64,000 bases of DNA from Pilatotrama ljubarskyi (taxonomy: Eukaryota > Basidiomycota > Agaricomycetes > Polyporales > Polyporaceae). Positions 11,973 to 23,775 of this stretch are shown in pieces. The stretch is from positions 53,149 through 117,148 of the forward strand of contig MU277682.1 of assembly GCA_022385805.1 (NCBI GenBank). Direction: 5' to 3'. The position numbers and the translations under genes were made by a program. The notes beneath the pieces are model-generated. The model did not search any database. It was not told the origin of the DNA and saw nothing but the letters and a program-made list of their open reading frames with translations. Each line of letters opens with the position of its first letter. Positions within the stretch are counted from its first letter, which is position 1.

Positions 11973-14900
11973 TCACTCTTCCTCAGCAGAACCTTCGTCC
12001 TCCTCTGCGATGGAGTCCGCGTCGAGGCGAGGTGCGCGGTCCTTCTGGTAGTCGTATCCAACGAAGCTCATGACACTGTTACATATGGTCATCAGTGACA
12101 GCTAAAGCCGCTCAGCAGAAGCACATACTAGATTGTGCCGTCCGCACACCCAACCACGACCTCCTCGTGGCTCAGCTGCATCGACATTGGGTTCTTCTCC
12201 GGGGTCGCCAAGCCCTGGAACTTCGGCGGTAACTGGCCCAGCAACCCCTTGACCCCGACCGCAGACACGTTGTCCTCGTGCGCAAGCGCCGCCCATGCCC
12301 CAGTAACCGGCAGGATGTCGGTGTCGAAGTCCACGCCGGGGGACGGCGTGCGGGGGGCCTCCGACTTCGACTCTTCGCTATCTTCGTCGCTCGCTTCCCT
12401 TGCGGTTTCCTCCTTGTCACGATGCTGCGACATGTAGAGCTACATCATGCATGAGTCACTGCACATCAGAATCGTCGACTTCAGCAGACTCACCGTTCTC
12501 GTCGCGCCCGCACGCGTGCTGAAGCGCGTCGCAGTAACGACCCTCCTCTTTCTCGGATCGACCGCACCGACGGCCACGTCGGGCGTATCGACGACGGCAA
12601 CCAGCTTCGGAGGTGCCGTAAGTACCGCAGCGCGACCAAACCTTACAGCGAACGGCGAGTCCCTGAAGGCAGAGACGGGGGTACCAGTACGAGGTGAGCC
12701 CGGCATCGACGTAGGCGTCATCGGACCGCTCGAGATGTTCAGCGAGAGCCTGCCCTTGACTCCAGAAAGCGAAGGCACTGGGCTCTTCGCAGTGGAATTC
12801 GCGAGAGACTGCCGGCGAGGGGTAGACAACGAAGAGACCGAGCGCGACAGCGAAGACATCGTGCGCGGGCGCGCGAGCGCACTCGGGCTCAGTGCGCCCG
12901 GGGTGAGCGGGGTCGTGGGTCTCGTCGAATCCTGTGAGGTAACTGAGCCTGCGGGTGCTGGGGTCTCGTCCTCCTCCGTCCATTGAAGGTGGAGGATTAC
13001 AGACTTCGTTGCGCACTGCGTGTTTTGTCAGAGGTGATGTTATGTGGTGTCCCTGCGCTTGGTCTACGTACAGTCATCTGGGTGCCCTTGGCAGCGAACC
13101 ACCTGGAAGAAACTTGGGTCTGCTATCAAGGATAACCAAGACAAAAAAGCACGTACTGCAGCATGTTGTCCGGAGCGCGACCAACTTGCAACAGCTTGGC
13201 GTTGAGCACAGGGTCACCGGCGCCCAACTCGCTCAGCTTGAACTGTGACACCATCTCCCTCCGCTCTACACCAGTCGTTGGTGAGTCATATACCCCGCCG
13301 TCCTTTACTGCTCTCCACTCACTGATCGAGAATACCCGAACCATGCCGTCGATCGTCACGCTCACGACGCGCTCGCCCTCTTCCTCACGACTGCTGCCAA
13401 TAATCTGCACGCCGATGTTGACGGTCGTCTGCTGGCCAAAGCGCACGATTTTCGTGCCCGCACGCCAGTCCCAGCACACCAGCGCCTTGTCCGCCCCGGC
13501 CGAGACGAGGTTCTTGGACGAGAGCGCGACGGCGCGTATGCCGTTTAGGTGGCCCGCGAGCTGCTGTAGCGGCGTGAAGGTGAGAGAAGAGAAGAGGTGA
13601 ACGCGGCTGCGGACACAGTCAACGATCGACTCCGTCTGTGGTATGTCTCATTTGTCTTACCCGACGTCGTGGAAACCGACCACGAAGACCTCTGCGTATG
13701 CGGTCAGCATCACGTCAGGCGAGCACAAGAGAAGCCACCGACCTTCGTCTGCCAAGAAGTCGACACAGCTGACGGGCTTCTTGACCTGGAGGCATTTCTT
13801 CATCTCTCCCGTTTCGATATCCCAGAACCGGATCGTCTCGTCATACGAGCCGCTGATCAGCCGCTTGCCTGCATGCCAGGACCCCAGATGAGCGACACGA
13901 CGAACGCCGGATTCGGAAGATCCTTACCGCGCAACAGCAACGTCGTGCAGTAGTTCGTATGACCGTTGAGGAACCTGATGCTCTGCGGGAGCGCGTTCCG
14001 GAAGTTGGACTCGCGATGATGGAGCGAGCGGTACAGCGGTTCCCTTCGGATCACCGCCCACATCTCCTTCAGCTCCCATCCACACGCATGAAGAAGCAAC
14101 ACAACACGCACCATCCCTCCGGCTTCGCAGGCGGCTTCAGCGGCATCGGGTCCGTCGCCGTAATCCGCAGGCAATGATAACGCCAAATCGCGGGGAGGTG
14201 CACGACCTCCTGCCACTTCCGCGACACGGTTTCAACCCCAAGGAGCTCCCGCACGCTGAGGAACTTGAATATCCGGAAGGCGAGATCGGGGGCGAGGTTG
14301 CCGACGATGTCGAACGTCGATTTGGCGTACTTCTCCAGGAGTAGAATCTGCAGGCGGATGTCTCCGGGCATGCACGAGTCGAGGATGATGGAGATCCTGT
14401 GGGTGGGTCCGCCGTGAGCACGAGAGCTGTCGAGATAACTTGCTCAAAGACTCACAATCGCATGCGATCGTCGCGGCTGAGGCCTCGCACAACGCGCCTC
14501 ACCTCGATCTCGTTGAAGCCGCCGCTCCCATCGCCCTTTAGGACTGTAGCTAAGTCAACCTCACCATTGATCCCGTCGTCTTCGCTCCCGCGGTACCCGC
14601 TCCAGTATCCCTTCCGCTTCTTACCACCACACACGCAGTATCCGTCGCTGTCAGGGTCAACGACGGCACCTCCGTACTCCTGCTGGCGTTCACGCTCGCG
14701 CAGCATACGGACCTCGGCCTGGAGCGCGTGGAGCTGCGCGGCAGAAGACGCCTGCGCACGCTCGAGCAGTCGTTTGTAGTGCAGGAGCTTGCGCATGTGC
14801 AGGCCATGCACGCCGTCCAGCGCGCTTTGCATCTGTGCGGTACGACATTAGCAAGCGCGTGAATGGAAGTCTGTAACACGCATACGTCTTCGTCCACTTC

Positions 14901-15845
14901 CCCGTCGTTCACGTCGGTGACCATCTCAAGCGTCATGTCGTCGCCCTCCCAAAAGGGCTCGTCCTCAGCTGTGAGTCTGATCGCGGGGGAGTCACTGGTG
15001 AAACTGTCAAACGACCGCGAGCCATTCACGGCAGGGCTTCCTGCGACTGAAGGACTCTTGCCGTTCCTCGCGGTCCTGCCTGGAGTGCTGTTCTTCCCTG
15101 GGGTGACCTTGGGGGAGGGCTTAGACGTCGGCGTCCGCTGGGGCTTAGAAGGAGTCGACTTGGGCGTCGTCGTAGCCTGTTTCGGCAAATCACCCGGGGA
15201 AGGCGGGTTCTTGTTCACGGCCGGACTCGGCGACTTGGAAGGCGGGCTAGACTGGGGAAATGAAAGCTTCGGCGTGGACATGACACGCGTCCGCGGCGTT
15301 GCAGGGACGGTCTTGTTCACCTGCGTGTCCGACTCTGAGGTGTAGAGGGAGACCGCGACCGACCGCACGCTGCGACGCGAGGCGGCGACCGACGGTGCGC
15401 CAGAGCCCTTCTTGGCCGCGGGCACCGAGTTCTGACGCGACGGCGTGGTGGTGGACTTACTGAGTGACGAGGAGATGCTAGCGGTGGACTTGTTTGGGTC
15501 AAGGAACGACGTGGGTGGGACTGGCAGCGAGATGCGACGCGACGGCGGCTTTGCAGAGCTCAATCTCCGTGCCAGGCTCGGAGGTTGGGGTTGCGACACG
15601 GGGGGAACGGGCGTCGCGTTGGGCGAGCGGGAGTCAGAGCCTGCAGTCTTGGGCGAGCTGTTCGTGCTCCTCCTGTCGGGGACGATGGTGGTGACGCCGC
15701 TGGCGTTGCTCGCCAGCGAGGCGGTCGAGTACGCGCGAGGCTTGACGATGCCTGTCGACGACGAGCCGGCCGCCGTCGAACGCGTCGTCGTGCGTGTGTA
15801 GCGAGTAGGGGTCTCCGACGGGGCTGCGCTGCGAGGGGGAGGCAT
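11973..15845 (-). CDS. F-box/WD40-repeat protein (SCF substrate receptor-like)
   Basis: Likely substrate-recognition subunit of an SCF ubiquitin ligase: the F-box would bind Skp1 and the WD40 part a target. Exon 1 (15845-14886) encodes a roughly 320-residue Ser/Pro/Thr-rich disordered N-terminus. Exon 2 (14832-14454) gives an alpha-helical [17 protein letters not shown] coiled-coil-like segment and [12 protein letters not shown]. Exon 3, from 14396, carries the F-box: [19 protein letters not shown], then [13 protein letters not shown]-type repeats follow: [19 protein letters not shown], then [39 protein letters not shown] and [18 protein letters not shown]. The C-terminus is again Ser/Pro-rich and ends in an acidic tail ([11 protein letters not shown]) before TGA at 11973-11975. 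Only three or four repeats are obvious. It resembles Cdc4/Pop1/FBXW proteins in layout but cannot be assigned to one of them. Confidence 0.85.
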
Positions 15846-17302
15846 GGTGGCGACTGGACGAGAGCGCGAGCTCGTCGTGGTCGGCGGTGAAGAGGACGAG
15901 CAGCGCAGGCAGCGAAGCTCACAACGCGTTCTTCTCGCTTAATGGGCGCTAGATGCAACCTACTCCAGAGCGCCTTGCAGTCGTCCATGGGGACCAGTCA
16001 GGTTTTATTTGTTGTCTTCCGTGCTCTGCGACATGTTACGAAGACATAGAACGCCCACGACATCTCTCGACATCGTATCTCTCTCAAAAATGAGATCAGT
16101 GAGGTCTCTAGCAGGTCAGATGTGACAACATGAGAAGCATTCCATTTCTGCAGGAATACGCGTCCCCCTGCGAAACGATGGAAATGTCCACAATAGTAGG
16201 ACATGCGAGGTATACAATACACGTAAGAAAAAAACGCGTAGAGGCTCCTCTGACGGCCTGTCATAGAGTGCAACAGTGGCTCCAGTTAACCTACAGCTGC
16301 TCAAACCTTGTACGCACGATGACATGGGTCTTGCAGGGATGAGCCGCCGCGATAGTCATGTAATTATGAGCGCTATTCCGGGATTCTGGGACGCTCTGAG
16401 ATACGAAGATAGATGAATCACTGGGGCATGCCTAAGATGAGAACATTGACTAGAGCCAGGAATACCCTACCTGAACGTTGAACAGCAAATTACCATGTAG
16501 AGTATCAGGTCATTCTTCAGGGAGTCCAGAGTGGCGCCTGGTAGTATGGGTGTGTGACAGATCTAGGACACAGTTGCACAGTTGTACGTCCTTTAGAGTA
16601 CTTTTTAGCCCAGAGCTTCAAGCAGCCTCCGGAGGCGAATGCCAGTGAGGTGACAGGTGAAGCCTTCAGTCGCCATAATAATAAATGTCGTAAGGAACGC
16701 TGGAGCTTTTGCTGTTGAGATGAACGGCAGGGACAAGCGCAGGAAGCGACGAAGGAGGCCACGACGGGCATAGCTAGATACGTGACCCCCGAACATTCTC
16801 GGAAAAGCCTGGGCGTATGGAAACCTTTTCAGGTGTTGCTCCGATGCGGGTGAAAGTGGCGGAAAAGGCCCAGCAAAGGCTCGCAAAAGGCTTTCAAAGA
16901 AGACCTTTTCGGCCACTTTTACGAGGATATCCCGGAGTCCGGAAAAGGATTTCACCCGGCCGGCCTTTTCAGTGACTATTCCGGGGTCGTGAATATCACA
17001 AAGCCTGTTGTGAGGCGGAGTTGCAGATCGTCCTGGCGTTTGATCGTTGAAGATGATTCCCAATTGGGAAGGTAGGAGCTTCCCGATGGGATCTGCCGGC
17101 GGTAAGCCCTCATAAGCGCCCCCATGACGCCAGAGCAACGACTCGACTGCGAGCGATCGACGTCATCGCTGCTCCTTGCATCTCATCGTCCATGGCCGGG
17201 CACCTTCGTGACCCAATGCACACATCGCCATTGGCCAGGCCTGTGGAGCACCTATGAGGTTCATAAGACGCTGGCCATGCTCGACCTCAACAGCACCTTA
17301 TA
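15846..17302. other. Intergenic region carrying a foldback element
   Basis: This is the divergent promoter region between the F-box/WD40 gene (-) and the hemerythrin-like gene (+). Apart from the foldback element at 16781-16992 nothing is recognised. A 177-codon open frame on the minus strand (16605-17138) runs through the foldback and looks non-coding. Confidence 0.6.
16781..16992. mobile_element. Short foldback (MITE-like) element, about 212 bp
   Basis: The left half and the reverse complement of the right half align along almost their whole length. Examples: gacccccgaacattctcgg with gaccccggaatagtcactg; ggaaaccttttcagg with gaaatccttttccgg; gtgaaagtggcggaaaagg with gtaaaagtggccgaaaagg. 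The arms are about 95-100 nt with many mismatches, so the element is old or fast-evolving. It has no coding capacity. No target-site duplication was identified with confidence. Confidence 0.6.
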
Positions 17303-18220
17303 ATGCTCGCGACGCGCAGACCTGTAGCACAACTCACTCGCTCCCTTCGACCTCTTCGTATCGCACCTGCAGCTTCCACCTTTGCATACCGCCGAGCCAT
17401 GTCGACCCTATTTCATTCTATCAAGGAGGACCACGAGGAGGTGAGTTTGCATCCTCAATTCGAGTGTCAGTAAGAGGGATTGACTGCGGGATCCAGATGT
17501 ACGAGTACCATGATCAGTACAAACGCGCAAGGGAGCGCGGAGATGTCGACGCTCAAGCAAGATGGGCGAGGCAATTGACTTGGGAGATTGCCCGCCACGC
17601 CGTGGGCGAGGAGATCGTGGTCTACCCTCTCATGGAGAAGCATCTCGGCGACAAGGGCAGAGAACTCGCCGACCACGATCGTCGAGAGCATCAGGTTTGT
17701 AGTCTTCATGCGTTCCCACCACTGTTCAAGAGCTCATGCATATGTCGCGCAGTCGGTGAAAGAGCACCTCTACAAGCTCGAGTCCCTCCAACCCGGCACC
17801 GAGGAGTATGACAAGCTGATCACCATCGTCATGGAGTCCTTGCACCACCACAACGATGATGAGGAAATCAAGGACCTGCCTCTCCTCGAGCCCGCCATCG
17901 GCGAGCAAGCGAGCAAAGAGGCTGCACAGAGCTTCAAGAGAACAAAGAAGCTCGTACCGACAAGGTCAGTACCCGGACCTTGGCTGATCGTCCAAATCCT
18001 CAAGAGCTCACCTGTCTCGCTGCACAGAGCCCACCCGTCCATCCCAAACAAGCCTCCATACGAGACGCTGCTTGGAATGCTCGAGGCGCCCATAGACAAG
18101 ATCAAGGACTACTTCGCGTCCTTCCCCACCGAGGAGGAGATGAAGGACGCGAAGGAGGAGCTCAAGCACCGCGACCACGACGCTGCTGCAGGCAGGGCGG
18201 CCGCGTCCGGCAATCACTGA
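17303..18220 (+). CDS. Hemerythrin-like (HHE) domain protein with a mitochondrial-type presequence
   Basis: A helical HHE protein of 246 residues. Family members bind non-haem iron or metals through His/Glu; the role of this fungal group is not firmly known. Exons 17303-17440, 17497-17694, 17753-17964 and 18028-18220 sum to 741 nt in one frame. The first ~32 residues (MLATRRPVAQLTRSLRPLRI and following) are Arg-rich without acidic residues, typical of a mitochondrial targeting signal. An internal Met at residue 33 (MSTLFHSIKEDHEE) could start a cytosolic form. Likely ligands are in IKEDHEEMYEYHDQY, EIARHAVGEEIVVYP, LADHDRREHQ, and SLHHHNDDEE. The C-terminus ends in a charged KEELKHRDHDAAAGRAA tail. 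A second, diverged HHE gene lies at 25285. Confidence 0.9.
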
Positions 18221-19006
18221 ATAGGGTAGAACCTGGACTTCATGGACGGAATGTAAAGTATAATGTATGACAGTTTTGCTCACCAGAGTGCTCGTAGGCT
18301 GGCCCGCTGGTTCTACATCTGTACTGAGTAGTGCTGGGCGCGATCGTAGTTGCATGCTCCCGCCGAGAGCTTCCATGGCTGGTTGGATGGTCAACACTCA
18401 ACAAGTGTAGTGAAACACAATGGGACGAGAGCAAGCCACGGATGGGATCCAGGGAACCACAGATACAGTAAGCGCCTTTGCTGGGTACCGTAGGCGCTAA
18501 AGCGCTCAGGTACTCTCCTCTCAGTCTCCTCCCCACTACCGCGACGGAGTCAAATTCAAGCACGTTTGACCTTTCGTGGTAACCGGAGAGTGCTCAAGAG
18601 CTGCGGGATACTGAGGTCGGGTAAGCGAAGCCCGACGCTATCAGTACTGCTGGCTCAAGCACTGATTGACCACGGTTGGGTCCAGTGGCCTCAGGTACCC
18701 CGGCGAGGGCCCGCGCCTCGATCTCGGACTGCGCGATGCATACAATGTGCATTCTTTCACTATCACGCATATACTCTGCTATCCGACCAGGTGCTGGTGG
18801 TCCTGCACAGTTCGAGTATCATATGACGTCCGTGCGCAGCCAAGATTGACAGGCACTGGCACTGGTACTAAGGCCAGTGCCAGTTGCCGCGCAGAATCCA
18901 ACAACGCGAGTTACATAAGTCGTGATTACGCCTTCTGCGACAGACAGGCATCTCGTGCAGCGCTCTCTGTAGTCTCGACGTGAGCGTGGAGGCGTTCGCA
19001 CCGAAG
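18221..19006. other. Intergenic/promoter region of the FAD oxidase gene
   Basis: No gene is recognised. It holds the palindrome at 18855-18884, about 120-150 bases upstream of the oxidase ATG. Confidence 0.6.
18855..18884. promoter_or_regulatory. Perfect 11-bp inverted repeat upstream of the FAD oxidase
   Basis: Arms actggcactgg and ccagtgccagt are perfectly complementary, separated by 8 bases. The position 5' of the start at 19007 would suit a dimeric regulator site, but that role is inference only. Confidence 0.45.
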
Positions 19007-21343
19007 ATGTACGCACAAGTCTTGTCTCTGGTCTCTCTTCTCGTCACCTGGTGCAGCCGCTACTGGGACAACGACTCTCAACCAGACGTCCAGCAGCCTC
19101 ACTGCCGATGTCTGCACGGCGATCCCTGTTGGCCGAGCGCGGACGAGTTCGCTCAGCTCTCGTCCGAGCTATCAACACCGCTCATCAGACCTCATCCGCT
19201 TGCCCAGCCGTGCTACCTCGAGTCCAGCTTGGTTTCCAGCTCTCGGGACTCTTACGCCTGCTCGGACGTACTGACGCACTGGGAGGACGGATACGGTGGC
19301 GATCCGGTCACCCAGGGGCGATGCAGGCGCCCAACTTCGAGGCTTTCATGACGGCGCAAGATGAACTTGAGGCGTGCTTCTTGAATATATCACTTGGCAG
19401 CGGAAGATGTGCGCAAGGGAGCGTGCCTGTAGTTGGTGTCGAAGCACGCTCGGTCGCGGATATCCAGGCTGCGGTGAGGTTCGCAGCGAGGCATAATCTG
19501 CGGTTGGTGGTCAAGAACACGGGGTACGACATCTAGTAGCTCGAAAGGAGACAAGAAGAACTTACCTCTTGAGTAGGCATGACTTCCTCGGTCGGAGCGC
19601 CGGGAAGGGTTCGTTCATGATATGGACCCATCATCTCAAGAGCATCACGATGCACGACTCGTTTGGACCTCTGGGTGCGCCGCCGGAAGAAGTCTACGAA
19701 CATAGTAAGTCACTTCCGACCTGAGATGGTTCCTTCTCAGTGACCCGGGCACTTCTAGCTCTTACCTTGGGCGCCGGCGTGCAATGGGACGAAGCGTACG
19801 CAGCCGCGGATGCGGCGGGTAGGATGATCGTCGGGGGGATCTCTCCCGGAGGCTCAGTGGGTGCAGCCGGTGGATGGCTCCTCGGAGGAGGCCACAGTGC
19901 CCTCTCGCCGACACACGGGTTAGGTAAGTCGACATGACACGGATCATGCAGTGCTCTTCTCACCCAGCTGCTCGGAATCAGGGGTAGACAATGTGCTCGA
20001 AATCTCTATAGTCACAGCAGACGGAAGTCACCTCACGACCAACGCGCACCAGCACGCCGACCTCTTCTGGGCCCTCAGAGGAGGCGGGGGTGGGACGTTC
20101 GGAGTCGTCACCTGCGCGACATACCGCACCTACCCCATCGTCCCAGTCATCATCGTCCTCCTCTCAGTATCGGTCAACGCCTCCCAGCCTACTCCAGCCT
20201 TTACAGCGGCTTTCACGGAATTCGTACGCATCTCTCCCACCTTGACTGACGCCGGTTGGGGAGGGTACACGCAGTTCAGCAGCAGCGCGGGAAACGCGGA
20301 CTCGGAGTCCGGACTCGCGTACACGCTCTTCGCTCTCGTACCTGGGTTGTCCTGGGAAGCGGCGAACGCGACGATCGTCCCTTATCTCGACTACGTCCGG
20401 GGGCTCGCGGAGGACTCTGTTCGCTTGGGTAACTCCAGTGTCGGGCTTACTGTAGGGCCAGCTCTGACGGCGCCGTATGCTTCGTTCTATACGCTCTACA
20501 AAGCTGAGCTACCAAGGACGGGCCAGGTCGGACGCAACCTCGAGCTTGGGTCTTGGCTTCTTCCCCGCGATGTCCTCGAGAGCAACTATAAGCGGGTCGC
20601 AGAAACGCTGATCACTGTCCCTGGTCTCAGCTTGTAGAAAATCCTAGGGTAGGCAGGGACGCGAGCAAGCCGACGAGCACGATCGAGCAGGATTTTCTGG
20701 TATTGTGGATACCCCGTCCAAGCGCGTGAGGGTACAAAACAGGCGACGGACGACCAAACTCCCACTACCAATAAAGTTCCCACTCCGCCACTCTCCGACG
20801 GCAGTTGCCGCCCAAACCCAAACTTGCATCACAGCTACGAGTGCGTTGGCCTAGGGTCCACCCGTTGATCCAATGGTTGATGCCGTCACTTTGCATACAG
20901 GCTCGTAGCAGGGGGAGCAGTCTCCAGAGCAAACGCTTCATCCACCGGTCTCAACCCCTCATGGCGAAAAGCTGTCGTCCATGCCGTCTCCGGTATCAGC
21001 TGGGACGATGGCACACCTCCCGCGCAGATACGTCAGTTGAGGGAAATACTGAAGTACAAGACGGCGGAGGTCAGAGCGCTCGCTCCAGAGTCCGGTGCCT
21101 ACTTCAATGAGGTGAGCAGAGTAGTCGATTCGCGAGCTGCACGATCCGCACCCCGAGTCGGGGCTGAGTCTGAATGGGAAGGCTTCCATGTACGAGCCCG
21201 ACCCTCCGAAGGCGTTCTTTGGCGCGCACTATGGCAAACTCAAGACCATCAAGAAGGCGTACGACCCCACTTACTTATTCTTGGTGCGGCAAGGTGTGGG
21301 TGCCGAGAGCTGGGATGAGGAGCTGTCGTGCAGGCGCCCATGA
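19007..21343 (+). CDS. Secreted FAD-linked (berberine-bridge type) oxidase, one frameshift
   Basis: Flavin-dependent oxidase of the VAO/PCMH fold with a BBE C-terminal domain. Such enzymes oxidise sugars, phenols or alkaloids outside the cell with O2; the substrate is unknown here. Exons: 19007-19523, 19577-19704, 19759-19923, 19982-20633, 20901-21111, 21182-21343. The N-terminal signal peptide is MYAQVLSLVSLLVTWCSRYW. FAD-domain blocks: IQAAVRFAARHNLRLVVKN, TGHDFLGRSAGKGSFMIW, TLTLGAGVQWDEAYAAADAA, GGSVGAAGGWLLGGGHSAL, LFWALRGGGGGTFGVVT. The BBE tail is AYDPTYLFLVRQGVGAESW. Total exon length is 1835 nt, one base short of a multiple of three, and the break lies at about 19291-19298 between THWEDGY and RSGHPGAMQ. 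One extra base would give 611 residues. Intron 4 (20634-20900) is unusually long for this window and has a weak donor, gtagaa. Confidence 0.87.
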
Positions 21344-21820
21344 CTAGAGCATATTGGGCGACAACGTCTGTGCTGCATCTGCGGTGGAACTTTGCGTACA
21401 CAGAACTTGGGCCGTGTCTCGATTGTTGCCGGGACTCGCGTGTAAGATCTAGAGCGTGTGCAGTTTACCGGCGACGGCCAACTTCAGCACGCTGCACTCG
21501 TGCACTGTCTCATACTTGCGGGCGCTTACCTTCTGCGTCCATGATCTCGCCGTGCTGTGGCTGTAGCGGCACCTCTGCGGCATCCCACGACGATGTACGC
21601 ACTTAGATTGCATACGCCCGAGCACTTGGCTGCTCTGCTGCAATTCCCCCGATGCGAAGCACCTGCGGGAACTGCGGCTCTCCAGCTGGGGAAACCTGGC
21701 GGTCCGGTGACCCCATGCGCACGCCCAAGATAACACGGCCATGACGCTCCAACGGCGCCTTGCCGTTTACTGATTCTCTGGCTGCCTCGAGTCCGAGCCG
21801 TGGCAGATTTTGATCCCTAA
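21344..21820. other. Intergenic, no gene seen
   Basis: This is the 3' region of the oxidase gene and the 5' region of the Atg27-like gene. Nothing is recognised. Confidence 0.6.
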
Positions 21821-23401
21821 GTGGACTCAGTGCTGGGCCGGATAGTGCGTGCCCTGCGTCCTGCCGCCATGTTCCTCCTCGCAGCTCTCGTACTACCCCT
21901 CGTGCTCGCGATCTCTTCTGCGAGCGGAGCTGCGGACCCCAAAGAGGCCTCCCCCAAGATACGGCCGCTCAAGAATCTCAAGGACCACTGCAAGTTTACC
22001 GTTGGGGGGCAGCTGTTCGACTTGTGTCCGGTGTTGGAGGGGAACGACGGCGGGTGGTCGGTCGAGAGCGAGCGCAGGACACCGCCGACAATCACCAAGA
22101 CGTCATACAAGATATCGCTGCTGGGACCGTTGGAGAAGGAGAAGAATGTGCCCGAGCACGAGCAGGTCAGTGGGTGTGGTCCTGATCTTTGCACGACGTT
22201 GGGGCGCGGGATCTCCCGTCGCGCTCAAGTGCGGCACCCGAGTCTCTCGGAATGTTGTATCCCCGCTCTCACTGTTCGAGTCTTCGGAGCGCAATCTCAA
22301 CGTGCAAGAATGAGCGGGCTTCTTGATTGCAGTCCTATGCAAAGACTCAGTATTGACGAGCGTGTGTTCTCAGTGTCCCACTGGGACCTGGATATGCCAG
22401 ATCGGTGCGTTAATTTCCCATTTCGCACTTTGTTGCGGGTCATGCTAATCCGTCTGCGCTGCAGTTAGTAACCGCCGCCCGCTCCATCCTGACGAGGAAC
22501 CACGGGTGCTCCAAACTGTCCCGGTCGCTGGTGCTATGAACCTCCCCAACATCACCAGATACCATCCTGGAGTCAATTTCACGGCTCAGCTTGCGCCTGC
22601 GTACGGCCAAGAGGATGCTAAACATGGTATGCGTCCCTCTGTCGATCTCGCATAGCCAAGGCCAGACCGCCTCACGACCGGACATCCAGATGTCCTGCAC
22701 ATTCGCCTGCACGGTGGATACTACGTGTATGGGCCCCAGAAAGCCGACCTCAGGTTTATCTGCGATCATGGCGCGGACGAGGTATGACCCTTGCAATCCG
22801 GATATGCCGTTGGCCGCAGACGTACTGACCTTGAATCTAGCCGACCTCGCCCACACATGCATGGAGTTGGAACGGCACGCACGCCTTCAACTGGCGCACA
22901 AAGCAAGCATGCGGCAAGCAGCTATCGAAGCCGACAGGGACTGGCAAAGCTACCCCAACAGCGACCGGTGGTCCCTCACCTACTGATGCGCCTGTCGAGG
23001 ACGACGCACCTCCACCCGACTCCGAGACCCCCGACGAATCCAAAGAGCTCGCAGACGAGTACCCGCTTTCCGGGCGTTCTCCCCGCGCGACGCTCGCCCT
23101 CCTTCTCTCATCTTTCACCGCCGTTCTGGCGCTCGCCTACATCGCGTGGTTCCCGCCGACGCGCGTTCGACAGTATGTCTCGCGCTTCATGAAGGCGCAC
23201 CCCCGTCTGGCGCGCTTCCGCGTAGGAGAGCGCGTCCTGATGCGCTGGGCGTATGAGGACTTGGAGATGGACGACGAGTACGGGTACGGGGAGGGCGAGG
23301 AGGACGTGATGGTCAACTTTGCCCCTGTTGCTGACCAGGAGGGTATCCCGCTGAAGCCCTCGCCGAGGCCGAGTGGCTTCACGACGTATGGAGCTGCGTG
23401 A
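21821..23401 (+). CDS. Atg27-like type I membrane protein with a mannose-6-phosphate receptor homology domain
   Basis: Predicted single-pass membrane protein of the Golgi/endosome/vacuole system, resembling autophagy-related protein 27, which helps Atg9 traffic. Exons 21821-22165, 22374-22404 (31 nt), 22465-22626, 22690-22781 and 22841-23401 sum to 1191 nt, i.e. 396 residues. After a signal sequence (FLLAALVLPLVLAISSASGA) the lumenal domain has the spaced Cys pattern of MRH folds: HCKFTVGGQLFDLCPVLEG, CPTGTWICQI, VLHIRLHGGYYVYGP, FICDHGA, and HACGK. A Thr/Pro/acidic linker leads to one membrane helix (LALLLSSFTAVLALAYIAWF), then a basic and acidic cytosolic tail. An alternative start at the internal Met before FLLAAL is possible. 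It lies tail-to-tail with ATG12. Confidence 0.82.
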
Positions 23402-23775
23402 TCTGGCAAAGCTACTCGTCGCTACGCCACGTGTGCTTCTACATGGGTTCGATCTTGTGCTTGCGTGTATGATTTAGATGTGTACTTTTCGCGTGCTATC
23501 CCGCTTGTAGACTTGTTTGTAGACTAGGTTCACCCTTTGTGCTGTATAGCTGTAAATCAGATGCTGTATCGGATTTCCCCATCTCTGTTCGACGGTGACC
23601 TGCGGTCCAACGAAGAACAAACATCTCAGACAGCAGTGCGCTGCAGATAGTTGCTGAACCGAGCACGCCCGACGATAGACGTTACACGCCGAATCCCTGG
23701 AAGAATGGCGATCATGCGACTGTATAGTACAAGTTGAGCGAATCAAAGAGAGATGGGAATGGGTATCTATGCGGA
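23402..23775. other. Short convergent intergenic region
   Basis: This is the shared 3' flank of the Atg27-like gene (+) and ATG12 (-). No other feature is seen. Confidence 0.6.

Noticed and set aside
14863..15801. Plus-strand open frames opposite the F-box/WD40 N-terminus
   Set aside because: They are antisense to the low-complexity exon and show only mirror composition bias.
16605..17138. A 177-codon minus-strand frame
   Set aside because: It runs through the foldback element, and its repeats come from the inverted arms rather than from a protein family.
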